Notes under the pieces: generated by a model | The model's database searches: none | What the model was told of the DNA's origin: nothing | The model's input: the letters and a program-made list of their open reading frames with translations, nothing else | NCBI RefSeq assembly: GCF_004362525.1 | Contig: NZ_SNXS01000017.1 | Location: 1-64,000 of the forward strand | Source: Roseateles toxinivorans | Lineage (GTDB): Bacteria; Pseudomonadota; Gammaproteobacteria; Burkholderiales; Burkholderiaceae_C | Length of the DNA stretch: 64,000 bases | Direction of reading: 5' to 3' | Made by a program: the position numbers and the translations under genes | Part shown: positions 34,616-44,956 of the stretch, piece after piece | Layout: each line of letters begins with the position of its first letter | Position numbering within the stretch: the stretch's first letter is position 1

Positions 34616-36322
34616 ATGGGCACCTCTGCCTGGCTCAATCTTGCCCTCTTCATGAGCATTCTGCTGCTTCTGGCCTGGCCGCTGTCGAAGTGGCTCTCGC
34701 GGGTGGCCGAGGGCACCCTGCCGCGCTGGATGGGGGCCGTTGAAGGCGGCTTCTACCGCCTGGCCGGCGTCACGCCCGACGAGGGCATGGGCTGGAAGCA
34801 GTACGCCTTCGCCTTGCTGCTGTTCAACTTCCTGGGCGTGCTGGCGGCCTATGCGCTGCAACGCCTGCAGGGTCTGCTGCCGCTGAACCCGCAGGGCATG
34901 GCCGCGGTCTCGCCCGACTCGGCCTTCAACACCGCCATCAGCTTTGTCACCAACACCAACTGGCAGGGCTATGGCGGCGAGTCCACGATGAGCTATCTGA
35001 CGCAGATGCTGGCGCTGACGGTGCAGAACTTCGTCTCGGCCGCCACCGGCATTGCGGTGGTGTTTGCGCTGATACGCGGCTTTGCCTCCAAGCTCTCCGG
35101 CACGATTGGCAACTTCTGGGTTGACCTGACCCGTGTCACGCTGTGGGTGCTGTTGCCCCTGTCCTTTGTGTTCGCGCTGTTCCTGGTGGGGCAGGGCGTG
35201 ATCCAGAACTTCAGCGCCTATGTCGATGTGTCCGGGCTGGAGCAGAGTCAGCAGATTGCCATGGGCCCGGTGGCCTCGCAGGAGGCGATCAAGATGCTGG
35301 GCACCAATGGTGGCGGCTTCTTCAATGCCAACTCGGCACATCCCTACGAGAACCCGACGCCGCTGAGCAACTTCGCGCAGATGCTGTCCATCTTCCTGAT
35401 CCCGGCCGCGCTGTGCTTCACGTTCGGCCAGTTGGTCGGTGACAAGCGCCAAGGCGTGGCCATTCTGGCGGCGATGAGCGTGTTGTTCATTGCCGGCGTG
35501 ATCACGGCCACGGCCGCTGAGCAGGCGGGCAATCCGCTGTTGGCCGCACTCGGTGTCGACCAGAGCTTGAGCGCCACCCAGGCCGGCGGCAATATGGAGG
35601 GCAAGGAGGCCCGCTTCGGCATCACCGCCAGCAGCCTGTTCGCCGTCATCACCACGGCCGCCTCCTGCGGCGCGGTCAACGCGATGCATGACTCGCTGAC
35701 GCCCATCGGCGGCATGGTCACCCTGGTAATGATGCAGCTGGGCGAGGTGGTGTTCGGCGGCGTCGGCACCGGCCTGTACGGCATGCTGATCTTTGCCGTG
35801 ATGGCGGTCTTCATCGCCGGCCTGATGATAGGCCGCACGCCCGAGTACCTGGGCAAGAAGATCGAGAGCCATGACATGAAGATGGTGTCCGTCGCCATCC
35901 TCGTCACGCCGATGGTGGTGCTGATCGGCACCGCGATTGCCGTGCTGGCCGCCGGCGGCAAGGCAGGGATCGCCAACCCCGGGGCGCACGGCTTCTCGGA
36001 GATCCTTTACGCCTTGACCTCGGCCGGCAACAACAACGGCAGCGCCTTCGCCGGCCTGTCGGCCAACACACCGTTCTACAACATCCTGCTGGGCGTCGTG
36101 ATGTGGCTGGGCCGCTTCGGCGTGATCGTGCCGGTGCTGGCCCTGGCCGGCAGCATGGCGGCCAAGAAGCGCATTCCGGTCGGCGCCGGCACGCTGGGCA
36201 CCCATGGGCCGCTGTTTGTCGCCCTGCTGGTGGGCACGGTGCTGCTGGTGGGCCTGCTCAATTACGTGCCCGCGCTGGCCCTGGGGCCTGTCGTCGAGCA
36301 CCTGCTTCTGATGAAGGTCTGA
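34616..36322 (+). CDS. kdpA: K+-transporting ATPase subunit A
   Basis: A 568-aa polytopic protein, the K+ channel-like subunit of the Kdp pump. The four selectivity-filter-related loops are visible: '[20 protein letters not shown]' (about residues 111-130), '[24 protein letters not shown]' (about 230), '[17 protein letters not shown]' (about 355) and '[14 protein letters not shown]' (about 470). Length is normal. It abuts kdpF and kdpB. Confidence 0.97.
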   Translation: MGTSAWLNLALFMSILLLLAWPLSKWLSRVAEGTLPRWMGAVEGGFYRLAGVTPDEGMGWKQYAFALLLFNFLGVLAAYALQRLQGLLPLNPQGMAAVSPDSAFNTAISFVTNTNWQGYGGESTMSYLTQMLALTVQNFVSAATGIAVVFALIRGFASKLSGTIGNFWVDLTRVTLWVLLPLSFVFALFLVGQGVIQNFSAYVDVSGLEQSQQIAMGPVASQEAIKMLGTNGGGFFNANSAHPYENPTPLSNFAQMLSIFLIPAALCFTFGQLVGDKRQGVAILAAMSVLFIAGVITATAAEQAGNPLLAALGVDQSLSATQAGGNMEGKEARFGITASSLFAVITTAASCGAVNAMHDSLTPIGGMVTLVMMQLGEVVFGGVGTGLYGMLIFAVMAVFIAGLMIGRTPEYLGKKIESHDMKMVSVAILVTPMVVLIGTAIAVLAAGGKAGIANPGAHGFSEILYALTSAGNNNGSAFAGLSANTPFYNILLGVVMWLGRFGVIVPVLALAGSMAAKKRIPVGAGTLGTHGPLFVALLVGTVLLVGLLNYVPALALGPVVEHLLLMKV

Positions 36323-36325
36323 ATC

Positions 36326-38416
36326 ATGACCACTCTGAATACCCAAACCGCTTTCTCGCTTTTTGATCCCAAGCTGGTAGGCCCCGCCTTGCGCGAGTCC
36401 TTCATCAAGCTGGACCCGCGCCTGCAGTGGCGCAACCCGGTGATGTTCGTCGTCTACATCGGCTCGCTGCTGACCAGCCTGCTGTGGCTTCTCAGCCTGC
36501 GTGTGCCGGCCGTTGCAGGCACCGAGGGCTCGACCTTCATGCTGGCGATCGCGCTGTGGTTGTGGTTCACCGTGCTGTTCGCCAACTTAGCCGAGGCCAT
36601 GGCCGAGGGCCGCAGCAAGGCCCAGGCGGCCTCGCTGCGCGGCCTCAAGACCCGCACCTGGGCCAAGAAGCTGCACGAGCCCAAGCATGGTTCCCAATGG
36701 CATCCGGTGCAATCGGACGAGTTGCGCAAGGGCCATGTCGTGCTGGTCGAGGCCGGTGACATGATCCCGCTGGACGGCGAAGTCATCGAAGGCGTGGCCT
36801 CGGTGGACGAGAGCGCCATCACCGGCGAGTCGGCTCCGGTCATCCGCGAGTCGGGCGGCGACTTCGGCTCGGTCACCGGCGGCACGCGCGTGCTGTCCGA
36901 CTGGCTGGTGGTGCGCATCACCGTCAACCCTGGTGAGTCGTTCCTGGACCGCATGATTGCCATGGTCGAGGGCGCCAAGCGCCAGAAGACGCCCAACGAG
37001 ATCGCGCTGACGATTCTGTTGGTGGCGCTGACGCTGGTGTTCCTGGTCGTCACCGTGACCCTGCTGCCGTTTTCGATGTTCAGCGTCGAAGCGGCAGGCG
37101 CGGGCACCGTGGTGTCCATCACCGCGCTGATTGCCCTGCTGGTCTGCCTGATCCCGACCACCATCGGCGGCCTGCTGTCCGCCATCGGTGTGGCCGGCAT
37201 GAGTCGCATGATGCAGGCCAATGTCATCGCCACTTCGGGCCGTGCCGTCGAGGCCGCCGGTGACGTGGACGTGCTGATGCTGGACAAGACCGGCACCATC
37301 ACGCTGGGCAACCGCCAGGCCAGCGCCTTCATGCCGGTGCCGGGTGTGACCGAGCAGCAGCTGGCCGATGCGGCGCAGCTGTCGTCCTTGGCCGATGAAA
37401 CGCCCGAGGGCCGCAGCATCGTTGTGCTGGCCAAGACCCGTTTCAACCTCCGCGAGCGTGACATGACTTCGCTGCAGGCCCAGTTCGTGCCCTTCACCGC
37501 ACAGACGCGGATGAGTGGCGTCGATCTGGCCGGCGGGCGCGTCATTCGCAAGGGCGCAGGCGAGGCCGTGCGCCAGCATGTGCAGGCGCTGGGTGGCACC
37601 TTCCCCACCGAGCTGAGCCAGCTGATTGATGACGTGGCACGCCGCGGCAGCACGCCCCTGGTCGTGTCAGACGGCGCCCGCGCGCTGGGCGTGGTCGAGC
37701 TGAAGGACATCGTCAAGGGCGGCATCAAGGAGCGCTTTGCCGAGCTGCGCCGCATGGGCATCAAGACGGTGATGATCACCGGCGACAACCGCCTGACGGC
37801 CGCCGCGATTGCCGCCGAGGCCGGCGTCGATGACTTCCTGGCCGAGGCCACGCCCGAGGCCAAGCTGAAGCTGATACGCGAGTACCAGGGCGAGGGGCGG
37901 CTGGTGGCGATGACCGGTGACGGCACCAACGACGCCCCGGCCCTGGCCCAGGCCGATGTGGCCGTGGCCATGAACACCGGCACCCAGGCGGCCAAGGAGG
38001 CCGGCAATATGGTGGACCTGGACTCCAACCCGACCAAGCTGCTGGAGATCGTCGAGACCGGCAAGCAGCTCTTGATGACGCGCGGGTCCCTGACGACCTT
38101 CTCGATCGCCAACGACGTGGCCAAGTACTTCGCCATCATCCCGGCGATGTTCGTCGGCGTCTATCCGCAGCTGACGGCGCTGAATGTGATGGGCCTGCAC
38201 AGCCCCAGCTCGGCCATCCTGTCAGCGGTGATCTTCAATGCGCTGATCATCGTTGCGCTGATTCCGCTGGCCCTCAAGGGCGTGCAGTACCGCGCCATCG
38301 GTGCGGCCGCGCTGCTGCGCCGAAATCTGTTGATCTATGGCCTGGGCGGCCTGATCGTGCCCTTCATCGGCATCAAGGTCATAGACCTGATTTTGGTCGC
38401 CGGCCACCTCGTTTAA
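36326..38416 (+). CDS. kdpB: K+-transporting P-type ATPase subunit B
   Basis: A 696-aa P-type ATPase, the catalytic subunit of the pump. '[10 protein letters not shown]' (actuator TGES), '[12 protein letters not shown]' (phosphorylated Asp near residue 320), '[19 protein letters not shown]' and '[25 protein letters not shown]' are all intact. Translation begins 3 bases after kdpA ends. Full length; expected to be functional. Confidence 0.97.
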   Translation: MTTLNTQTAFSLFDPKLVGPALRESFIKLDPRLQWRNPVMFVVYIGSLLTSLLWLLSLRVPAVAGTEGSTFMLAIALWLWFTVLFANLAEAMAEGRSKAQAASLRGLKTRTWAKKLHEPKHGSQWHPVQSDELRKGHVVLVEAGDMIPLDGEVIEGVASVDESAITGESAPVIRESGGDFGSVTGGTRVLSDWLVVRITVNPGESFLDRMIAMVEGAKRQKTPNEIALTILLVALTLVFLVVTVTLLPFSMFSVEAAGAGTVVSITALIALLVCLIPTTIGGLLSAIGVAGMSRMMQANVIATSGRAVEAAGDVDVLMLDKTGTITLGNRQASAFMPVPGVTEQQLADAAQLSSLADETPEGRSIVVLAKTRFNLRERDMTSLQAQFVPFTAQTRMSGVDLAGGRVIRKGAGEAVRQHVQALGGTFPTELSQLIDDVARRGSTPLVVSDGARALGVVELKDIVKGGIKERFAELRRMGIKTVMITGDNRLTAAAIAAEAGVDDFLAEATPEAKLKLIREYQGEGRLVAMTGDGTNDAPALAQADVAVAMNTGTQAAKEAGNMVDLDSNPTKLLEIVETGKQLLMTRGSLTTFSIANDVAKYFAIIPAMFVGVYPQLTALNVMGLHSPSSAILSAVIFNALIIVALIPLALKGVQYRAIGAAALLRRNLLIYGLGGLIVPFIGIKVIDLILVAGHLV

Positions 38417-38427
38417 GGAGTCACTTC

Positions 38428-39000
38428 ATGTCGAATATCCTGCGTCCCGCCCTGGTGTCGTTGGTGCTGCTCAGTGCCATCACCGGCCTGCTGTATCCCG
38501 TGGCCGTCACCGGCGCTGCCCAGCTGCTGTTCCCGCAACAGGCGGCGGGCAGCCTGATCACCGAAGGGGTCAAGACCGTCGGCTCCGAGCTGATAGGCCA
38601 GAGCTTCACGGCGCCCAAATACTTCTGGGGCCGCCCCTCGGCCACCGGGCCCATGGCCAATAACGCGGCAGGCTCCAGCGGCTCGAACCAGGGCCCGCTG
38701 AACCCGGCCCTGGTCGATGCCGTCAAGGGGCGGGTCGAGGCGCTGCGTGCGGGCGATCCGGACAACCAGCTGCCGGTGCCCGCCGACCTGGTGACGGCCT
38801 CTGCCAGCGGCCTGGACCCGCACATCACAGTAGCCGCCGCCCGCTACCAGGCCGGCCGCGTCGCCCGCGAGCGTCAGCTCTCGCCCGAGGCTGTACAGCG
38901 GCTGATCGCAGTCCACACCGAGGGCCCGGACCTGGGCCTGCTGGGTGAGCCTCGCGTCAATGTGCTGCAGCTGAACCTGGCGCTCGATCACAATCGCTGA
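38428..39000 (+). CDS. kdpC: K+-transporting ATPase subunit C
   Basis: A 190-aa single-span subunit of the Kdp pump. N-terminal helix '[22 protein letters not shown]'; family motifs 'GSLI...[23 protein letters not shown]' and '[34 protein letters not shown]', then '[14 protein letters not shown]'. It helps K+ and ATP binding in the complex. 11 bases after kdpB, with an AAGGAG RBS. Confidence 0.97.
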   Translation: MSNILRPALVSLVLLSAITGLLYPVAVTGAAQLLFPQQAAGSLITEGVKTVGSELIGQSFTAPKYFWGRPSATGPMANNAAGSSGSNQGPLNPALVDAVKGRVEALRAGDPDNQLPVPADLVTASASGLDPHITVAAARYQAGRVARERQLSPEAVQRLIAVHTEGPDLGLLGEPRVNVLQLNLALDHNR

Positions 39001-39003
39001 GTC

Positions 39004-41715
39004 ATGTCAGACCCCTCAAGACCAGACCCCGACGCCTTGCTGGAGCAGCTGCGCCAGCAGGAGCAGAGCGCTGCGCGCGGCAAGCTGCGCATCTACTTCG
39101 GCTCCTCCGCCGGCGTGGGCAAGACCTACGCGATGCTGCAGGCCGCGCGCAAGCTCTTGAGCGAGGGCCGCGAGGTGCTGGTCGGTGTGGTCGAGACCCA
39201 TGGCCGCAGCGAGACGCTGGCGCTGACCGAGGGCCTGGAGGTCCTGCCGCCGCGCCAGATCGACTACCGCGGCCGCAGCCTGCCCGAGTTCGACCTGGAC
39301 GCGGCCCTGGCCAGGCGACCCTCGCTGATTCTGGTCGACGAGCTGGCCCACTCCAACGTTGCCGGCTCCCGCCACCCGAAGCGCTGGCAGGACGTCGAGG
39401 AACTGCTGGCCAATGGCATCAATGTCTACACCACGCTGAACGTCCAGCACCTGGAAAGCCTCAATGACGTGGTCGGTGGCATCACCGGCATCCGCGTGCA
39501 GGAGACTCTGCCCGACACCTTCTTCGACCGCGCCGACGAGGTGGTGATGGTGGACACGCCGGCCGATGAACTGCTTGCCCGTTTGAAGGCGGGAAAAGTC
39601 TATATGCCCGGCCAGGCCGAGCGCGCCGCGCGCAACTTCTTCCGCAAGGGCAATCTAATGGCCCTGCGCGAGCTGGCACTGCGCCGCACGGCCGATCGGG
39701 TCGAAGACGACGTGCAGGCCTGGCGCAGCAACAAGGCCATCAGCCAGGTCTGGAAGACCGAGGCGGCCATCCTCTGCGCGATCGGCCCCTCGGTGGGTGC
39801 CGAGCATGTGGTGCGCAGCGCCGCGCGGCTGGCCCAGCAACTGAATGTCAGCTGGCACGCGGTCTATGTGGAGACGCCGCAGCTGCAGCGCCTGCCCGAT
39901 GCGCAGCGCGAACGGATCCTGCGCGTGGTGCGGCTGGCCCATGATCTGGGCGCGGCCACCGCCGTGCTGCAGGCGCAAGACATGGCCTCGGCCTTGATTG
40001 CCCATGCGCGCGAACACAACCTGTCCCAGCTGATGCTGGGCCGCGCGCCGGCGCAGCCGGCCTGGAGGCGATGGTTCTCGGGGCCAGGTCTGCACCAGCG
40101 CCTGGCCGAGAGCGCACCCGATGTGGACCTGATCGAGGTCGGCCGCCCGCTGGCCGCTCCAGCGCCCAAGGCGCCCGCCGATGCGGCGGCGGCCAGCTGG
40201 GCCGCCTGGGTCGGTCAGTGGCAACGCTATGGCCTGACCCTGCTGGCCTGCGTGGCCACCACGGCACTGGCCAGGCCGCTTCAGCCGTATTTCGACGAGG
40301 CCAATATCGTCATGCTGTTCCTGCTGACGGTGGTCGGTGTGTCGCTGCGCTGGGGGCGCGGACCCTCGGTGCTGGCCAGCTTCGTCAGCGTCGGCCTGTT
40401 CGACTTTTTCTTCGTCGCGCCGCACCTGAGCTTTGCGGTGTCTGATGTGCAGTACCTCTTGACCTTCATCGTCATGCTGGCCGTGGGCCTGGTGACCGGC
40501 CAGCTGACCGCCCATTTGCGCTACCAGGCCCAGGTGGCCGCCGAGCGTGAGGCGCGCTCGCGGGCGCTGTTCGAGCTGACGCGCGAGCTGTCCGGTGCGC
40601 TGCAGACCGAGCAGGTGGTGCTCAGCGCGCAGGAGAGCCTTTCACGCGAGCTGCATGGTCGGGCGTTGGTGCTGGTGCTTGATCTGCAGGACCGTCTGCA
40701 GCTGCCGCCGGGCGTTGATGAACAACCGGACCCGCCCGACCTGGGCACCGCCCGCTGGGCGCTGGACCATGGTCAGGCCGCCGGCCTGGCCACCGATACC
40801 TTGCCGGGCAGCCCCTGGTTCTACCTGCCCCTGCAAGCGCCGATGCGGGCGCGCGGCGTGCTGGCCGTGCGCCCGCGTGATCTGGCCAGCGTGATGCAGC
40901 CCGAGCGCCGCGCCCAGCTCGACACCTATGCCAGCATCATCGGCCAGGCGCTGGAGCGGGTGCACTACGTCGAGGTGGCGCAGGACGCGCTGGTGCATAT
41001 CGAGTCGGAGCGGCTGCGCAACTCGCTGCTGTCGGCGCTGTCACATGACTTGCGCACGCCGTTGGCGGTGGTCTATGGCCTGGCCGATACGCTGGCCGCA
41101 CTGCCCGAGCTGCCGGCCGCCGGGTTGGACATGGCCCAGGCGTTGCGCCAGGAGGCCCAGCGCATCAACGCGATGGTCAACAAGCTGCTGGACATGGCGC
41201 GCCTGCAAAGCGGCGCCGTACAGCTGCGCCTGGAGTGGCAGCCGATCGAGGAAGTGGTGGGCAGCGCCTTGCAGGCGATGCAGCCGGTACTCACCGGACG
41301 CAATGTATCTATCGCGCTGGCGCCCGAGCTGCCGCTGGTGCAGCTCGATGCGGTGCTGATTGAACGCGTGCTGTGCAATCTGCTGGAGAACGCCGCCAAG
41401 TACACCCCGGCCGGCACGGCGATCGACATCAGCGCCGAGGCGCGCGATGGCGAACTGCTGCTCAGCGTGGCCGACCACGGCCCCGGGCTGCCGGCCGGCC
41501 GCGAAGAGCAGCTGTTCGACAAGTTCACCCGCGGTGAAAAAGAGTCATCAACGCCCGGCGTCGGCCTGGGCCTGGCGATCTGCCGTGCCATCATGCAGGC
41601 CCACCAGGGGCGCATCTGGGCGGAGACTGCGGCCGGTGGCGGTGCCCGGTTTGTGCTGAGCCTGCCCTTGGGTACCCCGCCCAGCCTGCCTGATCTGGAA
41701 GACGCCAATGCATGA
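39004..41715 (+). CDS. kdpD: K+-responsive sensor histidine kinase KdpD
   Basis: A 903-aa sensor. The cytoplasmic KdpD domain has Walker A 'GSSAGVGKT' (residues 33-41) and 'LILVDELAHSN'. A Usp-like domain spans about 255-375, four TM helices about 400-500, then a GAF-like region. HisKA carries 'SALSHDLRTPLAVVYG' (His near 681) and HATPase_c 'NLLENAAKYTP', 'DHGPGLPAG', 'GVGLGLAI'. It controls KdpE in response to low K+, turgor or ionic strength. Starts 3 bases after kdpC, so the sensor is translated from the kdpFABC transcript. Confidence 0.97.
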   Translation: MSDPSRPDPDALLEQLRQQEQSAARGKLRIYFGSSAGVGKTYAMLQAARKLLSEGREVLVGVVETHGRSETLALTEGLEVLPPRQIDYRGRSLPEFDLDAALARRPSLILVDELAHSNVAGSRHPKRWQDVEELLANGINVYTTLNVQHLESLNDVVGGITGIRVQETLPDTFFDRADEVVMVDTPADELLARLKAGKVYMPGQAERAARNFFRKGNLMALRELALRRTADRVEDDVQAWRSNKAISQVWKTEAAILCAIGPSVGAEHVVRSAARLAQQLNVSWHAVYVETPQLQRLPDAQRERILRVVRLAHDLGAATAVLQAQDMASALIAHAREHNLSQLMLGRAPAQPAWRRWFSGPGLHQRLAESAPDVDLIEVGRPLAAPAPKAPADAAAASWAAWVGQWQRYGLTLLACVATTALARPLQPYFDEANIVMLFLLTVVGVSLRWGRGPSVLASFVSVGLFDFFFVAPHLSFAVSDVQYLLTFIVMLAVGLVTGQLTAHLRYQAQVAAEREARSRALFELTRELSGALQTEQVVLSAQESLSRELHGRALVLVLDLQDRLQLPPGVDEQPDPPDLGTARWALDHGQAAGLATDTLPGSPWFYLPLQAPMRARGVLAVRPRDLASVMQPERRAQLDTYASIIGQALERVHYVEVAQDALVHIESERLRNSLLSALSHDLRTPLAVVYGLADTLAALPELPAAGLDMAQALRQEAQRINAMVNKLLDMARLQSGAVQLRLEWQPIEEVVGSALQAMQPVLTGRNVSIALAPELPLVQLDAVLIERVLCNLLENAAKYTPAGTAIDISAEARDGELLLSVADHGPGLPAGREEQLFDKFTRGEKESSTPGVGLGLAICRAIMQAHQGRIWAETAAGGGARFVLSLPLGTPPSLPDLEDANA

Positions 41716-41732
41716 GCTTCATCGTCCGCTGG

Positions 41733-41820
41733 CCCCGGATTGCATCCGGGCTACCCGGCCCCGTAGCCAGGATGCAATCCGGGGGGCAATTCCATCCCGT
41801 AGCCAGGATGCAATCCGGGA
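41733..41820. repeat. three REP-like palindromes between kdpD and kdpE
   Basis: Copies at 41733-41754 (inverted, CCCCGGATTGCATCCGGG then CTAC), 41763-41784 and 41799-41820 (both GTAGCCAGGATGCAATCCGG...). All share the TGCA/GCA-centred CCCGGAT..ATCCGGG palindrome seen at 34380-34400. The last two have A for C in the left arm, weakening that hairpin. They split an otherwise contiguous kdpDE pair. Confidence 0.85.
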
Positions 41821-41835
41821 AGCGATGGCCTCGAC

Positions 41836-42537
41836 ATGAGTGACCCCCGCCCCACCGCCCTGATCGTCGAAGACGAACCCAGCATCCGCCGCTTCGTGCG
41901 GCTGGCGCTGGAAGCCGAGGGCTGGCAGGTGTTCGAGGCCGGCACGGTGCGCCAGGGCCTGGTCGATGCCGGCACGCGCCGCCCCGAGCTGGTGATACTG
42001 GACCTGGGCCTGCCCGACGACGACGGCCTGAACTATCTGCGTGACCTGCGCAGCTGGTCGGGGGTGACGGTGATCGTGCTGTCGGCCCGCACCGACGAGG
42101 CCGACAAGATTGCCGCGCTGGACGCCGGCGCCGATGACTATCTGACCAAGCCTTTTGGCGTTGGCGAGCTGATGGCGCGGGTGCGCGCGGCGCAGCGCCG
42201 CAGCCAGTCGCAGAGCGCCTCGGGTGAGGCCGCCTCCAGCCTGTTCCGCTTCGGCGATGTGGAGCTCGACCTGGCCTCACGCCTGGTCAAGCGCGCCGGC
42301 GCAGAAGTGCACCTGACCCCGATCGAGTACCGGCTCCTGACCCATCTGGTCGCCAATGCCGGCAAGGTATTGACGCACAAGCAGCTGCTGAAGGCGGTCT
42401 GGGGCCCCAGCCATGGCGACGACAACCACTATCTGCGCGTCTATATGGGCAATCTGCGCCAGAAGCTGGAGGCTCAGCCGGCCCAGCCCCGGCATCTGCT
42501 GACGGAAACCGGCGTCGGGTATCGCCTGGTCATCTGA
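41836..42537 (+). CDS. kdpE: OmpR-family response regulator KdpE
   Basis: A 233-aa regulator. The receiver has 'LIVEDEPSIRRFVRLALEAEG', acceptor Asp in 'VILDLGLPDDDGLNYLRDLR' and the KdpE-typical 'VIVLSARTDEADKIAALDAGADDYLTKPFGVGELMARVRAA'. The winged helix contains 'LTPIEYRLLTHLVANAGKVLTHKQLLKAVWG', 'HYLRVYMGNLRQKLE' and 'ETGVGYRLV'. It activates kdpFABC. It follows kdpD after 120 bases of REP-like repeats, which may affect co-expression. Confidence 0.96.
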   Translation: MSDPRPTALIVEDEPSIRRFVRLALEAEGWQVFEAGTVRQGLVDAGTRRPELVILDLGLPDDDGLNYLRDLRSWSGVTVIVLSARTDEADKIAALDAGADDYLTKPFGVGELMARVRAAQRRSQSQSASGEAASSLFRFGDVELDLASRLVKRAGAEVHLTPIEYRLLTHLVANAGKVLTHKQLLKAVWGPSHGDDNHYLRVYMGNLRQKLEAQPAQPRHLLTETGVGYRLVI

Positions 42538-42579
42538 GCCCGCTACAGTAGCGGTTTGAGATCAGTCAGCGGCCCCGGG

Positions 42580-43680
42580 ATGCAAGACAGCCAACTAGAA
42601 GCCGAAAACCTGCACCTGCGCCGGCAGCTCGAAGCGCTGCTGCGCGAGGCGCGGGCCAATGAGGAGAAGATGCGCCGCTTCGACGAGCTGGAGCACCGGC
42701 TGATCGGTGCCCGCTCGGTGCTGGAGCTGCTGCGCCTGCTGCTCAGCGACTATGGCCATGCCTTCGGCATCGAGAGTGTGACGCTGGCCCTGGTGGACGC
42801 CGATGGCGAGACCGGCCGGATCCTGGACAGCGAGCTGCGCGACGGCGCGGTGCTGAACGACCTGGTGCTCCTGCCCTCGGCCGCGCCGCTGGAAGCCCTC
42901 TATGGCACAGCGCGCAAACCCTGGCTGGGCCGCTTCGAGGCGCCCTCCCATGCCCGCTTCTTCAACGCCCCGCCTAGGCCGCCCCGCTCGGTGGCCCTGC
43001 TGCCCTTGAGTCGCCATGGCGAGCTGATCGGCAGCCTGCATTTCGGCAGCTGCGACGCCGAGCGCTATGACCCGGCCGCCGGCACGAATCTGCTGGAGCG
43101 CCTGGCCAGCATCGTCGCCGTCTGCCTGGAGAGCGTGCTGAACCAGGAGCGCGTCAAGCTCGCGGGCCTGACCGATCTGCTCACCGGCGTGCACAACCGC
43201 CGCTATCTGGAGCACCGCTGCGGCGTAGAGATTGCCCAGGCGCGGCGCTACAAGCATGCGCTGGCCTGCCTGTTCCTGGACATCGACAAGTTCAAGCAGA
43301 TCAATGACGCCCACGGCCACCCGGCCGGCGACGCCGTGCTGCGCGCGGTGGGCCACAGCATCCAGTCGCAGCTGCGTGCCGGTGACACCATCGCCCGCTA
43401 TGGCGGCGAGGAGTTCGTCGTGCTGCTGCCGCAGACCGCCGCCCAGCATGCCCGCGAGATTGCCGAACGCATCCGCGCCCGCATTGCCGCCATGCCCTGC
43501 ACCGCCGACAGCGGCCAGCCGCTGGAGGTGACGATCTCGATCGGCCTGGCGATGCTGGGCGCCGTTCCCGCCGGGCAGGAACCGGCCCTGGTGGCGGCCG
43601 AGCTGATGGCGGCCGCTGACCGCGCGCTGTACCGGGCGAAGGCCGGCGGGCGCAATCGGGTGGAGTTTGAGGCCGCCTAG
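42580..43680 (+). CDS. diguanylate cyclase with DUF484/GAF-like sensor
   Basis: A 366-aa cytoplasmic protein. The N-terminus is a coiled-coil ('LEAENLHLRRQLEALLREA') followed by a DUF484/GAF-like domain to about residue 195 ('PRSVALLPLSRHGELIGSLHFGS'). A GGDEF domain covers about 200-365: 'LTDLLTGVHNRRYLE', 'FLDIDKFKQINDAHGHPAGDAVL', active-site 'RYGGEEF' near 275, with an inhibitory I-site R-A-G-D five residues before it. It should make c-di-GMP and be product-inhibited. ATG 42580 is preferred to TTG 42556. Convergent with lepB, overlapping it by 4 bases. Confidence 0.9.
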   Translation: MQDSQLEAENLHLRRQLEALLREARANEEKMRRFDELEHRLIGARSVLELLRLLLSDYGHAFGIESVTLALVDADGETGRILDSELRDGAVLNDLVLLPSAAPLEALYGTARKPWLGRFEAPSHARFFNAPPRPPRSVALLPLSRHGELIGSLHFGSCDAERYDPAAGTNLLERLASIVAVCLESVLNQERVKLAGLTDLLTGVHNRRYLEHRCGVEIAQARRYKHALACLFLDIDKFKQINDAHGHPAGDAVLRAVGHSIQSQLRAGDTIARYGGEEFVVLLPQTAAQHAREIAERIRARIAAMPCTADSGQPLEVTISIGLAMLGAVPAGQEPALVAAELMAAADRALYRAKAGGRNRVEFEAA

Positions 43681-44345
43681 CGAATTGCTTCGACGGTCCG
43701 CTCAAACCGCGGCACCCAGCTGCCGAGGATGTCGGCCGACACCAGCACCCGGTGCGCGCGGCCGATCAGCAGGTGCCGCGGCACGGCGCCGATGAAGCGG
43801 GAGTCCTCGCTGTTGTCGCGGCTGTCGCCGAGCATGAAGTAGTGGCCGGCGGGCACGGTGAGCGGGGCGAAGCTGCGCAGGGCCGGTTTGTCGGGGATGA
43901 ACTGGACGCGGCGGTCGGTGCCGGCCAGGCGTTCGGTGGCGCGGACGGCGCTCAGCTCGACGCCGGGGGCCACCGGTTCGGCGTGCAGCGACTGTTCGGC
44001 GTATTCGGCCGCCTGGCCGTTGAGGTAGAGCACCTCGTTGCGCATCTCGACCACATCGCCGGGCAGGCCGACGATGCGCTTGATCAGCCTTGTGCCGTTG
44101 GCCGGCGAGCTGAAGGTGACGACGTCGCCGCGCTGTGGCTCACCAAGCGGGGCCAAGGAGATGTCGGTCAGCGGCAGCTTGAAGTCATAGGCCAGGCGAT
44201 TCACCAGCACCACATCGCCCTCCAGTAGCGTGGGGCGCATCGAGCCGGAGGGTATGGGGTTCCAGTCGGCGATGGCGGTTCGGAAGAAGCCGAAGCAGAC
44301 CAGGAACACGATGAATCCGCGATTCTCTTTGAGCCAGTGCTTCAT
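43677..44345 (-). CDS. lepB: signal peptidase I
   Basis: A 222-aa type I leader peptidase. One N-terminal membrane segment ('FIVFLVCFGFFRTAIA'), catalytic Ser35 in 'IPSGSMRPT', 'GDVVLVNRLAYDF', catalytic Lys89 in 'TRLIKRIVGLPGD' and 'MLGDSRDNSEDSRFIG'. E. coli LepB has two membrane spans and is longer; this shorter form, away from lepA/rnc, may be a second, specialised copy. ATG 44345; the frame extends upstream but into the uspA promoter. Confidence 0.93.
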   Translation of the reverse strand: MKHWLKENRGFIVFLVCFGFFRTAIADWNPIPSGSMRPTLLEGDVVLVNRLAYDFKLPLTDISLAPLGEPQRGDVVTFSSPANGTRLIKRIVGLPGDVVEMRNEVLYLNGQAAEYAEQSLHAEPVAPGVELSAVRATERLAGTDRRVQFIPDKPALRSFAPLTVPAGHYFMLGDSRDNSEDSRFIGAVPRHLLIGRAHRVLVSADILGSWVPRFERTVEAIR

Positions 44346-44514
44346 GAGCGCCTCTGGAAAGTGGAGATGAGCGGCGGATTGGAGCGCGGGCACCGGTTTC
44401 GGTTCCCACCTCGGACGCAATTTGACGCAGCGCAAGCGCCAGCGATGCATGGCCTTGCCGGTCTTGACCATTGGTGACAGCATGCAGCCACTTTGTGAAC
44501 CGGAGCTTTTCGCC

Positions 44515-44955
44515 ATGGCCGACTACAAGCATATCCTGCTGCCCACCGATGGCTCGACCAGCGCCGACAAGGCCGCCGAAACGGCCGTCGATCTGGCCCG
44601 GCGCTACGGCGCGCGGCTGAGCATCGTCAGCGTGATCGATCCGGTGCCCTTCATCAGCTTCCCCGAGGGCGGCGGCGAGGCGCTGGCCTACTATCTGGAG
44701 GCGGCCGAGGACGGTGCCAAACAGGGCATAGAGCAGGCCTCAGCGCGGGCCACGGCGGCCGGCGTCAGCTTCGACAGCCAGGTGTTGCGCGAGCATGGCC
44801 CGGCGCCGTCCATCATCGGCTTCGCCAAGCAAGAGGGTATCGATCTGATCGTGATGGGCTCACACGGCCGGCGTGGCCTGGACTCCTTGCTGCTGGGCAG
44901 CGTGGCGCACAAGGTGCTGACCCTTTCGCCGGTGCCAGTCCTTGTTGTGAAGTAA
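44515..44955 (+). CDS. universal stress protein, UspA family
   Basis: A 146-aa Usp domain. 'KHILLPTDGSTSADKAAETAVDLARRYGARLSIVSVID' at the start, and the ATP-binding pattern G-x2-G-x9-G-S in 'VMGSHGRRGLDSLLLGSVAHKVL' near residue 115, followed by 'PVPVLVVK'. ATP-binding-type stress protein. CGGAG RBS precedes ATG 44515. Divergent from lepB. Confidence 0.93.
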   Translation: MADYKHILLPTDGSTSADKAAETAVDLARRYGARLSIVSVIDPVPFISFPEGGGEALAYYLEAAEDGAKQGIEQASARATAAGVSFDSQVLREHGPAPSIIGFAKQEGIDLIVMGSHGRRGLDSLLLGSVAHKVLTLSPVPVLVVK

Positions 44956-44956
44956 C

